DNA of 64,000 nucleotides from Proteus vulgaris (GCF_016239305.1 NZ_JAEHOQ010000004.1:152122-216121); one strand, 5' to 3'; counted from the first letter of the stretch, positions 8,274 to 17,894 are shown. Notes: a model not told the origin generated them from the sequence alone. Program-made: numbers and translations.

Positions 8274-8972
8274 TCAAGTTATTGAAACCATCAGATAACC
8301 ACGGCCACGTAACGTCTTGAACCACGGTTGTCCATCTGTTCTTTCTGGTAATTTACGGCGTAAATTGGAAATATGCATATCAATCGCTCTATCAAAAGGT
8401 GTTAAGCGCTTACCAAGCACTTCTTGACTTAGATGTTCGCGTGATACGACTTGCCCCAAATGCTGAGCAAGTAGATAAAGCAAAGTAAACTCAGTTCCTG
8501 TTAACTCTAGCGGTTCGTTATCAAAACTCGCTTCTTGTCGGCCTGGGTTAAGTTGCAGTTTATCAACCTGTAATGTTGGAGATGTATTGCTATCAGTCTG
8601 TTTTTGTTCGCTCCAGTTAGAACGACGTAAAATAGCTCTGATACGAGCAACCAGCTCTCTATCATTAAAAGGTTTTGGTAAATAGTCATCAGCACCAAGC
8701 TCTAAGCCAAGCACTCGGTCAAGATCACTGCCCCTTGCCGTTAACATGATGACAGGGGTCTGGAAATTTTGGCGTAACTCTTTGAGTGTCTCAATCCCGT
8801 TTTTACGTGGCATCATAATATCCAGTAATAACAAGTCGATAGAAGCATCTAAAAGTTTAAGTGCTTGTTCGCCATCAGAGGCGATTACAACATTAAAGCC
8901 TTCCATTTCAAGTAGTTCTTTCAATAGCGATGTTAATTCGCGATCGTCATCCACTAATAAGATTTTATGCAT
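8274..8972 (-). CDS. cpxR: Envelope-stress response regulator CpxR
   Basis: A 232-residue OmpR-type regulator. The receiver domain has the acidic pocket VDDD (7-10), phospho-acceptor D51 in LLLLDIMMP and the conserved PKPFND lysine. The winged-helix DNA-binding domain includes RRKLPER and TLRGRGYLM at the C-terminus. It binds GTAAA-N5-GTAAA sites, one of which lies between cpxR and divergent cpxP. A GGAGG precedes the ATG. Together with cpxA it forms a two-gene operon. Confidence 0.98.
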   Translation of the reverse strand: MHKILLVDDDRELTSLLKELLEMEGFNVVIASDGEQALKLLDASIDLLLLDIMMPRKNGIETLKELRQNFQTPVIMLTARGSDLDRVLGLELGADDYLPKPFNDRELVARIRAILRRSNWSEQKQTDSNTSPTLQVDKLQLNPGRQEASFDNEPLELTGTEFTLLYLLAQHLGQVVSREHLSQEVLGKRLTPFDRAIDMHISNLRRKLPERTDGQPWFKTLRGRGYLMVSIT

Positions 8973-9025
8973 TCGTCAATTCCTCCAAGAGAAAAATACG
9001 ATAATAAATAGCGCGAATCTATGAC

Positions 9026-9040
9026 TTTACGTTCTTTTAC
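9026..9040 (-). promoter_or_regulatory. CpxR box
   Basis: The plus strand reads TTTAC-GTTCT-TTTAC; on the minus strand this is GTAAA-N5-GTAAA, an exact match to the CpxR consensus. It lies in the cpxR/cpxP divergent region, fitting autoactivation of cpxRA and activation of cpxP. Confidence 0.85.
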
Positions 9041-9158
9041 ACGCTCTGACGCTAGTTTGCAGCCGCAACGGTATAGTAATCCACATAGCAAAGAATTACA
9101 CATATTTAGGTAGCATTAATTAGGTCGGTATTAATCACCGAGTTTAGGAGTAAGAGCA

Positions 9159-9722
9159 ATGCGTAAAGTAGCAGTAGTTGCATTAGCATCAATGTTTTTA
9201 GCAGCTCCGACGGTGGTATTAGCTGAAACAGCAAATACCAATCCGCCTACTGAGCAACAATATAATGGTAATTATCACTGCGATTATGGCTATGGTATGC
9301 ATGGCGACCGTGATTATAGAGGTCACCGCGGACAACGTGGCCATATGATGAATAACGGTGGACATATGATGGATCGCAATTATGGCGGATCTCATATGTT
9401 TAACGGAATCACATTAACTGAGCAACAACGTACTCAAATGCGCGATTTAATGCGCCAGCATCATCAAGACAGATATAACGGAAACTACCGTCAACGTCAT
9501 GAGAATATGCATAAATTAGTCACTGCACCTCAATTTGATGAAGCAGCAGTAAGAGCACAAATGCAAGATATGGATAAACAAGCGATTGAGCGTCATGTTG
9601 AGATGGCGAAAGTCCATAATCAGATGTATCAGTTATTAACCCCAGAACAGAAAGCTCAGTTGGAAAAGAATTACCAACAACAAATGTCAGACTTTGACCA
9701 ACAAGGTCAACAAAACCAGTAA
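9159..9722 (+). CDS. cpxP: Periplasmic Cpx pathway modulator CpxP
   Basis: A 187-residue periplasmic protein; E. coli CpxP is 166. It has a signal peptide (residues 1-22, ending VLA) and the two LTxxQ motifs of the CpxP/Spy family at LTEQQ (86-90) and LTPEQ (160-164). CpxP binds the CpxA sensor to dampen signalling and helps deliver misfolded proteins to DegP. Unusual here is a low-complexity stretch (about 40-80) rich in Gly, His, Met, Arg and Tyr, with repeated GHMM units and one Cys. A strong AGGAG precedes the ATG. The mRNA 3' UTR carries a CpxQ-like sRNA. Confidence 0.93.
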   Translation: MRKVAVVALASMFLAAPTVVLAETANTNPPTEQQYNGNYHCDYGYGMHGDRDYRGHRGQRGHMMNNGGHMMDRNYGGSHMFNGITLTEQQRTQMRDLMRQHHQDRYNGNYRQRHENMHKLVTAPQFDEAAVRAQMQDMDKQAIERHVEMAKVHNQMYQLLTPEQKAQLEKNYQQQMSDFDQQGQQNQ

Positions 9723-9783
9723 TGAAGTAAGTAAGAGTGTAGTGCAGCAGTACCTAGTTAGAGAGTAAGTAGCAACAACGAAG

Positions 9784-9847
9784 TTTTTTCCTTGCCATAG
9801 ACACCATCCCTGTCTTTTGCAGCCCCTCTGGAGAGGGGCTTTTTTTT
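9784..9847 (+). ncRNA. cpxQ: CpxQ-like small RNA from the cpxP 3' UTR
   Basis: About 60 bases after the cpxP stop, the sequence TTTTTTCC-TTGCCATAGACACCATCC-CTGTCTTT is followed by the hairpin AGCCCCTC/GAGGGGCT and a T8 tract. The TTGCCATAGACACCATCC block matches, as I recall it, the seed of E. coli/Salmonella CpxQ, an Hfq-dependent sRNA cut from cpxP mRNA by RNase E. The terminator stem differs in sequence but keeps the structure. The 5' end given is approximate. Confidence 0.85.
9821..9847 (+). terminator. Rho-independent terminator of cpxP/CpxQ
   Basis: A GC-rich stem AGCCCCTCT/AGAGGGGCT followed by a run of eight T. Confidence 0.93.
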
Positions 9848-9856
9848 GCCCAAAAT

Positions 9857-10612
9857 CTACAACAACGCCTCTGGAGATTCAGGTAAAATCTGTCCGCCAT
9901 CGACGATAATTGTCTGGCCTGTAATATATTTCGCTTCATTTGAGGCAAAGAAAGCGGCTGCGTAGCCGATATCTTCTGGCTCACCTAAAGTATGTGTTGG
10001 GATTGAAGCCTTCATCTGATTTAAATACGCTTCGCCTTGGGCTTGTAAGCCTTCAGTGAGGATATTTCCTGGCATCACGGCATTAATAGTAATACCATGA
10101 CGTGCATATTCTAATGCTGCGCTACGCATAAAGCCTAGTTGTCCTGCTTTACTTGCACCGTAATGGCTCCAACCAGGATAGCCTGTGATTGCTCCCGTAA
10201 TGGATGACGTGATAATCACGCGACCTTGTTTTTGTTTTTCCATGACACGAAGTGCGGCTTTCACTAAAAAGAACATACCTTTAAGGTTAACGGTATGCAT
10301 TTTATCCCAATCAGCTTCGGTCATCTCTTTAATTGTTGCTTGAGGGAAAATACCGGTATTGGAACAAAGAATATCGAGTTTGCCATACTCTTTTACGACA
10401 TCATCAACCACTTTTTCACAGGCGGATTGATGAGTGACATCAAGGTGCATAAACTCAACATTTAGTTCTTGTTTTGTTTTATTGCCAGCAACATCATCAA
10501 TATCCGCAATAATCACCTTAGCACCACTATTTTTTAGGGCGATGACAATACCTTTACCAATGCCTTTTGCGCCACCTGAAACTAAAGCGATTTTACCCGT
10601 TAAATCAAACAT
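9857..10612 (-). CDS. SDR-family NAD(P)-dependent oxidoreductase (FabG/UcpA-like)
   Basis: A 251-residue classical short-chain dehydrogenase/reductase. Rossmann motif GGAKGIGKG (13-21), the NTG equivalent of NNAG (about 85-87), catalytic Ser in SSITG and the YxxxK pair in YGASK. The C-terminus (ITGQTIIVDGGQILPESPEALL) resembles UcpA-type FabG-like enzymes. The substrate is unknown. An AGGAGG sits 5 bases from the ATG. It occupies the position where E. coli has fieF between cpxP and pfkA, and is convergent with cpxP. Confidence 0.85.
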   Translation of the reverse strand: MFDLTGKIALVSGGAKGIGKGIVIALKNSGAKVIIADIDDVAGNKTKQELNVEFMHLDVTHQSACEKVVDDVVKEYGKLDILCSNTGIFPQATIKEMTEADWDKMHTVNLKGMFFLVKAALRVMEKQKQGRVIITSSITGAITGYPGWSHYGASKAGQLGFMRSAALEYARHGITINAVMPGNILTEGLQAQGEAYLNQMKASIPTHTLGEPEDIGYAAAFFASNEAKYITGQTIIVDGGQILPESPEALL

Positions 10613-11145
10613 AAAACCTCCTATTAAGTGTGAGTTCTACTGTATCAGTCTAGGTTGAAAAGCGGTAAATCACCCAGAGAACTTTGTTGTGGGTCACAAA
10701 TGTATCTTAGATAATTTTTTTCTTTGAATGGATGACATCACAAAATAGAGAGATAAACGTCAGATAGAATGCTGTGCCAGAGAAAAACTGAATATTTATC
10801 AAAATATGCCGATGCTGTTTTTTAGCATAAATAGCGTTTTTTTGAGATGAATGCAAAAAGGCAGTAAAGTGTCTGTATAAAAAGTGTTAACTTATTAGTG
10901 AAACACATTTGAGATAAGCTAGTCTAAACTTTATACAGGCTGTCTGATTAGTTTAATGCGCATCAAGTTTATGAAAAAAAATGTACGATAATGATGAACT
11001 GGTAAAAAATATGCGTACAATGGTATTGTTGAATCAATTCAGCATTTACGATATCGGAAAATAACACCAGATAAGCCGATATTGAAATAAAAAGTTATTC
11101 CAACAATTTTGCAATAATTACATCGAATAAGAATCAGAGGTAATC
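10613..11145. other. Long intergenic region upstream of pfkA
   Basis: 533 bases without a plausible gene. It holds the SDR promoter and the pfkA promoter. A Cra-type palindrome lies at 11028-11043. Distant complementary segments CTGTATAAAAAGT (near 10872) and ACTTTATACAG (near 10929) are also present; their significance is unclear. Confidence 0.5.
11028..11043. promoter_or_regulatory. Putative Cra (FruR) operator of pfkA
   Basis: GTTGAATCAATTCAGC differs from the Cra palindrome GCTGAAWCGWTTCAGC at two positions. It sits about 100 bases before pfkA, a known Cra-repressed gene in E. coli. Confidence 0.65.
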
Positions 11146-12123
11146 ATGGTCAATGGGATCAAAAGAATTGGGGTTTTAACAAGTGGTGGTGATGCACCCG
11201 GAATGAATGCCGCGATCCGTGGTGTTGTTCGTGCCGCACTAAGTGAAGGTTTAGAGGTCTATGGGATTTTTGATGGCTATATGGGGCTATATGAAAATCG
11301 CATGAAAAAGCTCGACCGTTTTAGCGTGTCAGATATGATCAACCGTGGTGGTACATTCCTTGGTTCTGCTCGTTTCCCTGAATTCCGTGAAGACAATGTG
11401 CGTGCTGTTGCCATTGAAAACATGAAACAAAATGAGCTTGACGCTTTAGTTGTTATTGGTGGTGATGGTTCTTATTTAGGTGCGAAAAAATTAACGGAAG
11501 CGGGTTTTCCTTGCATCGGTTTACCGGGCACAATCGATAATGACGTAGCAGGTACTGACTACACCATTGGTTATTTCACGGCGTTAGAAACGGCAGTGGA
11601 AGCAATCGACCGTTTACGTGATACCTCAACGTCTCACAAACGTATCTCTATCGTAGAAGTGATGGGCCGTTACTGTGGTGACTTAACATTGTCTGCCGCT
11701 ATTGCCGGTGGATGTGAATTTGTTGTTCTGCCTGAAGCTGAATTACCGTTTGATCGTGATGAACTGCTGGCGGAAATCAAAGCGGGTATTGAGCGTGGTA
11801 AACGCCATGCAATCGTCGCAATTACAGAGCACGTTTGTGATGTGCATGAATTGGCTCGTTTTATTGAAGCAGAAACGAAGCATGAAACGCGGGCAACGGT
11901 ATTAGGTCATATTCAACGTGGTGGTTCTCCTGTTGCTTACGATCGTATTTTAGCCTCACGTATGGGTGCTTATTCTGTACAACTGCTATTAGAAGGTTAT
12001 GGCGGTCGTTGTGTTGGTATCCAAAATGAAAAACTGGTTCACCATGATATTATTGATGCGGTCATGAATATGAAACGTGTCTTTAAAGCTGATTGGTATG
12101 AAACAGCTAAAAAACTCTATTAA
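11146..12123 (+). CDS. pfkA: 6-phosphofructokinase I
   Basis: A 325-residue ATP-dependent phosphofructokinase (E. coli 320) catalysing fructose-6-phosphate to fructose-1,6-bisphosphate. ATP site [15 protein letters not shown] (8-22), GGDGSYLGA (phosphate/Mg), catalytic Asp in [14 protein letters not shown], substrate segments MGRYCGDL and [17 protein letters not shown] precedes the ATG. Cytoplasmic homotetramer; regulation by Cra is suggested by the upstream operator. Confidence 0.98.
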   Translation: MVNGIKRIGVLTSGGDAPGMNAAIRGVVRAALSEGLEVYGIFDGYMGLYENRMKKLDRFSVSDMINRGGTFLGSARFPEFREDNVRAVAIENMKQNELDALVVIGGDGSYLGAKKLTEAGFPCIGLPGTIDNDVAGTDYTIGYFTALETAVEAIDRLRDTSTSHKRISIVEVMGRYCGDLTLSAAIAGGCEFVVLPEAELPFDRDELLAEIKAGIERGKRHAIVAITEHVCDVHELARFIEAETKHETRATVLGHIQRGGSPVAYDRILASRMGAYSVQLLLEGYGGRCVGIQNEKLVHHDIIDAVMNMKRVFKADWYETAKKLY

Positions 12124-12388
12124 TCAATAGTGTTACTGTAATACCCTAGCCTTTCTGAGTGCTATCCTTATTCGTGAACTGCTCTGATACATGTTATCTC
12201 TGTGTCAGAGTAGCTTCTCGAGTGAAAACATTTCATTTAATAATCCTATTCTCTTTTAATACCACCTAACATCCCTTGTATAGGTTGTTATATTCCTGTT
12301 ATGTATATCAATCGGCTTTTTGTTATTTCATCGTTATAAAACTTTCTGTCAGCCTAGTTAAATATTTAACAAGAGGGGATGGAGAGAT
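12124..12388. other. pfkA-sbp intergenic region
   Basis: No gene seen. An imperfect inverted repeat CTCTGATACA/TGTGTCAGAG lies near 12181-12209 and could be a pfkA transcript end, though no T-run follows. The sbp promoter must lie here; I could not identify a CysB site with confidence. Confidence 0.35.
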
Positions 12389-13390
12389 ATGTTTAAACAA
12401 TGGGGTTTATTATCAACGACTTTAGTCGCATTACTTTTTGCTAATAATTTATGGGCTAAAGATATTCAGTTATTAAATGTCTCTTATGATCCGACAAGAG
12501 AACTTTATCAACAGTATAACCAAGCATTTAGTCAATATTGGGAACAGAAAACGGGAGATAGAATCACTATCCGCCAATCACATGGTGGTTCAGGAAAGCA
12601 GGCGACATCAGTTATCAATGGTATTGAGGCAGATGTTGTGACATTAGCTCTTGCCTATGATATTGATGCGATTGCACAAAGAGGAAGTATTGATAAGCAA
12701 TGGATAACACGACTACCAGATAACTCCGCTCCTTACACTTCAACGATTGTTTTTCTGGTGAGAAAAGGAAATCCTAAGCAGATAACGGATTGGGATTCAC
12801 TGATAAAACCGGGTGTCTCCATTATTACACCTAACCCTAAAACTTCTGGTGGTGCAAGATGGAACTATCTTGCTGCTTGGGGATATGGGCTAAAAGCTAA
12901 TCATCAAGATAACGAAAAAGCAAAAGCATTTGTGAAAGCACTTTATCAGCAAGTTGAAGTGTTAGACTCAGGAGCGCGAGGTGCAACCAATACATTTGTT
13001 GAGAGAGGTATTGGTGATGTATTGATTGCCTGGGAAAACGAGGCATTATTGGCAATTAATGAATTAGGTACCGATAAGTTTGAAATTGTTACACCTTCGG
13101 TTTCTATTCTTGCAGAGCCTACGGTATCGGTAGTGGATAAAATTGTCGATAAACGAGGAACACGAGAAATAGCCACAGCGTACTTAGACTATCTTTACTC
13201 AGCACAAGGGCAAGAAATTGCAGCAAAAAACTATTATCGCCCTAGAGATAAAGTGACTGCTGAGAAATATCAAAACAGCTTTCCAAAACTTGAACTATTT
13301 ACGATTGATGAGATTTTTGGTGATTGGCAATCAGCACAGAAAATACATTTTGCGACGGGGGGTGTGTTTGATGAAATAAGCCGTCGTTGA
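12389..13390 (+). CDS. sbp: Periplasmic sulfate-binding protein
   Basis: A 333-residue type 2 solute-binding protein (E. coli Sbp 329). Signal peptide 1-23 ending LWA, then [17 protein letters not shown], which is diagnostic of the Sbp/CysP family. Sulfate-contacting segments HGGSGKQ and [14 protein letters not shown] are present. It delivers sulfate to the CysUWA ABC transporter, whose genes are not in the window. A GGAGAG precedes the start. Followed by a shared terminator with tpiA. Confidence 0.96.
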   Translation: MFKQWGLLSTTLVALLFANNLWAKDIQLLNVSYDPTRELYQQYNQAFSQYWEQKTGDRITIRQSHGGSGKQATSVINGIEADVVTLALAYDIDAIAQRGSIDKQWITRLPDNSAPYTSTIVFLVRKGNPKQITDWDSLIKPGVSIITPNPKTSGGARWNYLAAWGYGLKANHQDNEKAKAFVKALYQQVEVLDSGARGATNTFVERGIGDVLIAWENEALLAINELGTDKFEIVTPSVSILAEPTVSVVDKIVDKRGTREIATAYLDYLYSAQGQEIAAKNYYRPRDKVTAEKYQNSFPKLELFTIDEIFGDWQSAQKIHFATGGVFDEISRR

Positions 13391-13412
13391 TGTGTCATAA
13401 AGCAAAAACAAA

Positions 13413-13451
13413 AAAATCACCTTCTGGTTTTATATTCAGCAAGGTGATTTT
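13413..13451. terminator. Bidirectional terminator between sbp and tpiA
   Basis: Perfect arms AAAATCACCTT and AAGGTGATTTT with a T-rich tract on one side and A-rich on the other. Confidence 0.85.
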
Positions 13452-13495
13452 CTTTATTTTTTATCCATTAAAGGCGTAAGTCAGAAAGATAAAAA

Positions 13496-14266
13496 TTATT
13501 TTTTCGCTTTCGCTTGTGCCGCTGCTTTAACGATAACGGCAAATGCATCTGCTTTCAGTGAAGCGCCACCGACTAATGCGCCATCAATGTCTGGTTGACC
13601 AAACAGTTCAGCTGCATTTTTATCGTTAACAGAACCGCCGTATTGAATGATAACTTGTTCAGCGATAGCTGCATCTTTCTTCGCGATATGATCACGAATA
13701 AATTTATGGACAGCTTGTGCTTGTGCTGGAGTTGCAGATTTACCAGTACCGATAGCCCAGATTGGTTCATAAGCAATAACCGCATCTTTAAATGCAGCTG
13801 CACCGTGTGCATTTAAAACAGCATCGATTTGGCGAGCACAGACTTCTTGTGTTTTACCAGCTTCATTTTCTGCTTCGGTTTCACCAATACATAATACTGG
13901 CGTTAAACCTAATTCTTTTAACACGCCGAATTTCTGAGCGATAAACTCATCAGATTCTTTATGATAAGTACGACGCTCAGAGTGACCAATGATAACGTAT
14001 TTAACATCAACGTTTTTCAGCATTTCTGCTGAAGTTTCACCAGTAAAAGCACCAGATAAGTTAACACCTGTATCTTGAGCTCCTAATGCAATACGGCTTC
14101 CACCAATTTCATGGCGTGCTTGGCATAGGTAAACTGCGGGTGGTGCGATAGCAACATCACAACCTGCAACACCGCTAACTTCTTTACGTAGTGCAGCAAT
14201 TAATTCATGAACCATATGAATGCTGCCGTTGAGTTTCCAGTTACCCATGACTAATGGATGGCGCAT
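13496..14266 (-). CDS. tpiA: Triose-phosphate isomerase
   Basis: A 256-residue TIM-barrel enzyme interconverting DHAP and glyceraldehyde-3-phosphate (E. coli 255). Start chosen at [14 protein letters not shown], preceded by GGAGG at a good distance; the frame opens further upstream to 14314 but those codons are not conserved. K11, catalytic His in IIGHSERR, Glu in [11 protein letters not shown] and phosphate-binding YGGSV and GALVGGASL are all present. Confidence 0.98.
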   Translation of the reverse strand: MRHPLVMGNWKLNGSIHMVHELIAALRKEVSGVAGCDVAIAPPAVYLCQARHEIGGSRIALGAQDTGVNLSGAFTGETSAEMLKNVDVKYVIIGHSERRTYHKESDEFIAQKFGVLKELGLTPVLCIGETEAENEAGKTQEVCARQIDAVLNAHGAAAFKDAVIAYEPIWAIGTGKSATPAQAQAVHKFIRDHIAKKDAAIAEQVIIQYGGSVNDKNAAELFGQPDIDGALVGGASLKADAFAVIVKAAAQAKAKK

Positions 14267-14372
14267 AACTTTTCCTCCAACCGAGTGGTTTAAATTTAGT
14301 TTGCTAATAAACATGAATTCTGTTGATACACAACAGTATAGAGAACAATGAATAGAATAGCTTTGTTTTTTA

Positions 14373-15008
14373 TCACGGAATAGCTGAAACGATCTTGCTG
14401 TTTAAAGAAAGCTTAATCGGTTCAATGGCAAAGGTCGTTAATTGTTCGCCTTCATGCGCAATAATATAGCGGATCGCACCAACATTGTGGCTTACATAAG
14501 CCGGAGGTTGGTTTTTAAATGCAAACAAATCGAGAACTTCTTGAATTTGTGTAGGCGTGATTGAAGGGTCAAATTGAGTGATCAAGGCCATAATATATTG
14601 TGTGGTGATCTCACGATTCATTTTTTCTAATTCAGGTGAGTCTGGTGTGTGGATAAGTGTTAGTTGCAGGCTTTTAATTTTTTCACTACCACGTTCTAAT
14701 ATTGCTGAAGAGTAAAGATAAGGTGTAATTCGAGTTGCGGCTCTGACAAGCGGGATCGCAATATCGTGATTAGTGATAATTTTATATTCATTAAGCGATA
14801 GCAACGGATTTTGTTGATTGAATTTTGCTCGAAGCTCCGGAATAGTTATCTCAAAAACGGGTGCATCCTGTTTAAGATAAGCAATATCATCTTTAGTGGG
14901 CTGTTTTTGTGCGACAGATATCTCTGTTGCAAAAACAGTAGTTGGCAAACAAAGAGCAATGCTTATGATTATCAGGTATAACGTAGAAAGTGTACTTTCT
15001 TTTATCAT
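14373..15008 (-). CDS. yiiQ: YiiQ-like DUF1454 exported protein
   Basis: A 211-residue protein with a signal peptide (1-27, ending TVFA) and a body of mixed helix and strand without known catalytic residues. Position immediately upstream of tpiA and divergent from a DUF805 gene is the same as E. coli yiiQ. The function of DUF1454 is not established; a periplasmic location is predicted. Confidence 0.85.
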   Translation of the reverse strand: MIKESTLSTLYLIIISIALCLPTTVFATEISVAQKQPTKDDIAYLKQDAPVFEITIPELRAKFNQQNPLLSLNEYKIITNHDIAIPLVRAATRITPYLYSSAILERGSEKIKSLQLTLIHTPDSPELEKMNREITTQYIMALITQFDPSITPTQIQEVLDLFAFKNQPPAYVSHNVGAIRYIIAHEGEQLTTFAIEPIKLSLNSKIVSAIP

Positions 15009-15105
15009 CTGTCCTCCGTTTGTCAGCGCTGTTATTAGCTAGTCTGTATTATTTGATACTAAATGGACAGTGTAATTCACACATTAAGTAAATTATTGAG
15101 AATTT

Positions 15106-15537
15106 ATGACCTTACAACATTGGGCATTTTCATTCAAAGGGCGAATTGGACGTCGTGATTTCTGGGCAGGTTTAGGTGCTTGTTTTGCTCTTTTTTTAGG
15201 CCTTTTTATTATCAATGATATGATTTATCCATTACCTGCCATTGTAATGTGGATATTGATCTTTTTTATTCTGTACCCTTTGTGTGCGATTTTCACTAAA
15301 AGACTCCATGATAGAAATAAAAGAGGAATATGGCTTTTATTGCTTTTACTTGCCGTGATGCTGGGGCTGGCTGATACAAGCAGTTTAGAACCTTTTTGGC
15401 AGTGGGCGATGGGGCGTTTTCTTCCTTCCTTTATCGGGATGATTATGTTGCTTGATTGTGGCGTATTTATTGGCAATCAAAGTGAAAACTACTTTGGTAA
15501 ACATACAGAGCTAGTGAATTACCGTCGCTGGCGCTAA
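15106..15537 (+). CDS. yiiR: DUF805 inner-membrane protein YiiR
   Basis: A 143-residue membrane protein that opens with the DUF805 pattern HWAFSFKGRIGRRDFWAG and has three to four hydrophobic helices, with a cytoplasmic KRLHDRNKRG loop typical of the family. Function unknown. Same position as in E. coli, between yiiQ and fpr. Confidence 0.9.
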   Translation: MTLQHWAFSFKGRIGRRDFWAGLGACFALFLGLFIINDMIYPLPAIVMWILIFFILYPLCAIFTKRLHDRNKRGIWLLLLLLAVMLGLADTSSLEPFWQWAMGRFLPSFIGMIMLLDCGVFIGNQSENYFGKHTELVNYRRWR

Positions 15538-15559
15538 TCCTTTTATTGAAATAAATCAG

Positions 15560-15597
15560 ATAAGGGCAAAAAAGAAAATTGCCCTTATTTTTTTTCA
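15560..15597. terminator. Terminator between yiiR and fpr
   Basis: Arms ATAAGGGCAA (15560-15569) and TTGCCCTTAT (15579-15588) followed by eight T on the plus strand. It may also serve fpr on the other strand. Confidence 0.85.
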
Positions 15598-15599
15598 TA

Positions 15600-16346
15600 T
15601 TACCAATATTGTTCACTGGTGATATGCCCTGGCTTGCGCCGTAAATGCTTACGCATTTCTCGTTGTTCTTTTAATAGTTGTTGGGTATCTCTTACCATTT
15701 GTGGGTTACCACATAACATAATATGGCTCTCTTCTGGGGAAATGGTTAACCCCACCGTTTTTTCTAAGGCACCACTTTCAATTAACGCCGGAATACGACC
15801 TGTTAATGAACCAATATGATTTTCACGGCTCACAATCGTTTGAATACGTAATTTTCCTTGGTAATGCTCAACCAGGTTTTCCATTAAAGGGAGATAACTT
15901 AAGTCATTAGCATATCGAACCGCATGAACAAGAACGATATTTTCAAATCTATCCAGATCTTGACCTAATTGTAAAATCGATAAAAAAGGCCCTATGGCTG
16001 TTCCTGTAGAAAGCATCCAAAGTGTATTGGCACTAGGAACTTCTTCTAATACAAAAAAGCCACTGGCTTGCTCGGTGACAAGTAATTCATTCCCTATTTC
16101 TAGAGCACTTAATTTAGGGCTTAATTTTCCTTCGGGTACAGTCACCAGATAAAATTCTAAGTTAGGATCATTCGGCGCATTCACATAAGAATAGGCACGT
16201 TGCACTCGTTCGCCATCAATATCTAATGCTAATTTTGCAAATTGTCCCGCTGTAAATTTATCAACAGGGGCATTTACAACAAGACTTATTAACGAGTCAG
16301 TCCAGCGATTAACTTGGATAACTTTTCCATTCACCCAATTTGCCAT
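15600..16346 (-). CDS. fpr: Ferredoxin/flavodoxin-NADP+ reductase
   Basis: A 248-residue FAD enzyme, the same length as E. coli Fpr. Start set at MANWVNGKVIQVNRWTDSL, with GGAG 9 bases before; the frame continues upstream to 16391 without conservation. FAD-binding RAYSYVNAP, NADP-binding STGTAIGPFLSILQLG, LCGNPQMV, and the Trp C-terminus (SEQYW) typical of this subclass. It transfers electrons between NADPH and flavodoxin/ferredoxin. In E. coli it belongs to the SoxRS regulon. Confidence 0.97.
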   Translation of the reverse strand: MANWVNGKVIQVNRWTDSLISLVVNAPVDKFTAGQFAKLALDIDGERVQRAYSYVNAPNDPNLEFYLVTVPEGKLSPKLSALEIGNELLVTEQASGFFVLEEVPSANTLWMLSTGTAIGPFLSILQLGQDLDRFENIVLVHAVRYANDLSYLPLMENLVEHYQGKLRIQTIVSRENHIGSLTGRIPALIESGALEKTVGLTISPEESHIMLCGNPQMVRDTQQLLKEQREMRKHLRRKPGHITSEQYW

Positions 16347-16683
16347 AGAGGTTATCTCCTTACGATAAACGCGTTTATGTCGCTTATTCATTCTAAATAG
16401 GAAGCGATTTTTTATTTATCAAGATGATGTGGTGGTATTATTTATCTGAGATTTTGTCAATGAATGACACAATATGTACATTTATATTGACAACTATGGT
16501 GTTTTTCTCTGACATTAGGTGATATACAAAAATTGCTGACTATCTCGCAAATTTCTACAAATTTGTTAACTTAGTCTCATTCTTAAAAGGTGTATATTTT
16601 GCAGAGTTTATTTTTATAAATTCTCTGTAGCGTACGCCTGTCCGTTAATTTATTTATTTGAAATTCCTGAGCAAAGAAAAGAA
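16347..16683. other. fpr-emrD divergent region
   Basis: No gene seen. AT-rich, with a short hairpin CAAATTT/AAATTTG at 16548-16565. It must carry both promoters. I did not find a sequence close enough to a sox box to report. Confidence 0.4.
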
Positions 16684-17868
16684 ATGAGAAAGTTAGAGCA
16701 TGCAAATCTATTATTATTGATAATTGCACTGGTTGCTGTGGGGCAAATGACGCAAACCATCTATGTTCCAGTGATTGCGGATATGGCGATTTACTTTGGT
16801 GAGCCGACAGGCGCTGTGCAGCAAGTAATGGGCGCTTATCTTTTTTCTTATGGTTTTTCACAGCTCATTTATGGGCCAATCTCCGATAAAGTAGGGCGTC
16901 GCCCCGTTATTTTAGTCGGAATGACGATTTTTTGTTTATCAACACTGGTAGCGATTTTTTCACAAAATTTAACCACACTGGTTATTGCAAGTACGTTACA
17001 AGGGATGGGAACAGGTGTTGCAGGTGTCATGACGCGTACTCAACCTCGTGATTTATATACAGGTACGGCATTACGTTACGCCAATAGTTTGTTAAATATG
17101 GGAGTTTTAGTTAGCCCATTATTAGCGCCGATGATTGGTGGTGTTGTGGCTCACTTCTTTGGCTGGCATGCGTGTTATATCTTCTTATTATTATTGGGAA
17201 GTAGCGTTCTTTTCTCTATGTATCGTTGGATGCCAGAAACTCGCCCAGTACAAGTTGAGAAACGTAAGATGCTGTCATCATTTTACTTACTACTTTCCAA
17301 TAGTACCTTCAGTGCATTTTTGATTATGTTAATTTGTGCATTATCAGGTATTGCGGTTTTTGAGGCATCAAGTGGTGTCTTAATGGGCGGAGTATTAGGC
17401 TTAAATAGCATTACTATCAGTATATTATTTATTTTACCGATCCCTGCTGCGTTCTTTGGAGCTTGGTATGCAGGTCGTGAAGGTAAAACCTTTGTGCAAC
17501 TGATGTGGCACTCTGTTTTTTGTTGTTTATCAGCCGGTATTTTAATGTGGATCCCCGGTTGGCTAAATATTATTAATATTTGGACTCTTCTGGTACCTGC
17601 GGCACTATTTTTCTTTGGTGCAGGTATGTTATTCCCATTAGCAACAACCGGTGCAATGGAGCCATTTCCATATTTAGCTGGCTCTGCGGGTGCATTGGTG
17701 GGTGGATTACAAAATGTGGGATCAGGTGTTGCAACATGGTTTTCAGCCTTGTTACCACAACATAATCAATTTAGCTTAGGTATGATTATGTTTGCTATGT
17801 CAGTGGCTATTATGCTTTGTTGGCTTCCTTTGGCTCACCGTTTTAGCCATGAAGAACATACTATTTAG
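16684..17868 (+). CDS. emrD: EmrD-type multidrug efflux MFS transporter
   Basis: A 394-residue major facilitator protein with 12 predicted helices. Motif A GPISDKVGRRPVILVGM follows TM2, and the text VAVGQMTQTIYVPVIADMA and PAALFFFGAGMLFPLAT is characteristic of EmrD (E. coli 394). It is a proton-linked efflux pump for uncouplers and amphipathic drugs in the inner membrane. The ribosome site is weak (AAAGAAAAGAA). In E. coli emrD lies elsewhere; here it sits between fpr and glpK. Confidence 0.93.
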   Translation: MRKLEHANLLLLIIALVAVGQMTQTIYVPVIADMAIYFGEPTGAVQQVMGAYLFSYGFSQLIYGPISDKVGRRPVILVGMTIFCLSTLVAIFSQNLTTLVIASTLQGMGTGVAGVMTRTQPRDLYTGTALRYANSLLNMGVLVSPLLAPMIGGVVAHFFGWHACYIFLLLLGSSVLFSMYRWMPETRPVQVEKRKMLSSFYLLLSNSTFSAFLIMLICALSGIAVFEASSGVLMGGVLGLNSITISILFILPIPAAFFGAWYAGREGKTFVQLMWHSVFCCLSAGILMWIPGWLNIINIWTLLVPAALFFFGAGMLFPLATTGAMEPFPYLAGSAGALVGGLQNVGSGVATWFSALLPQHNQFSLGMIMFAMSVAIMLCWLPLAHRFSHEEHTI

Positions 17869-17894
17869 ATTATTGCTGTAGTAAATTAAACAAA

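Noticed and set aside
10869..10940. Inverted repeat CTGTATAAA/TTTATACAG upstream of pfkA as a regulatory hairpin
   Set aside because: The arms are far apart (over 40 bases), imperfect and AT-rich; chance is likely.
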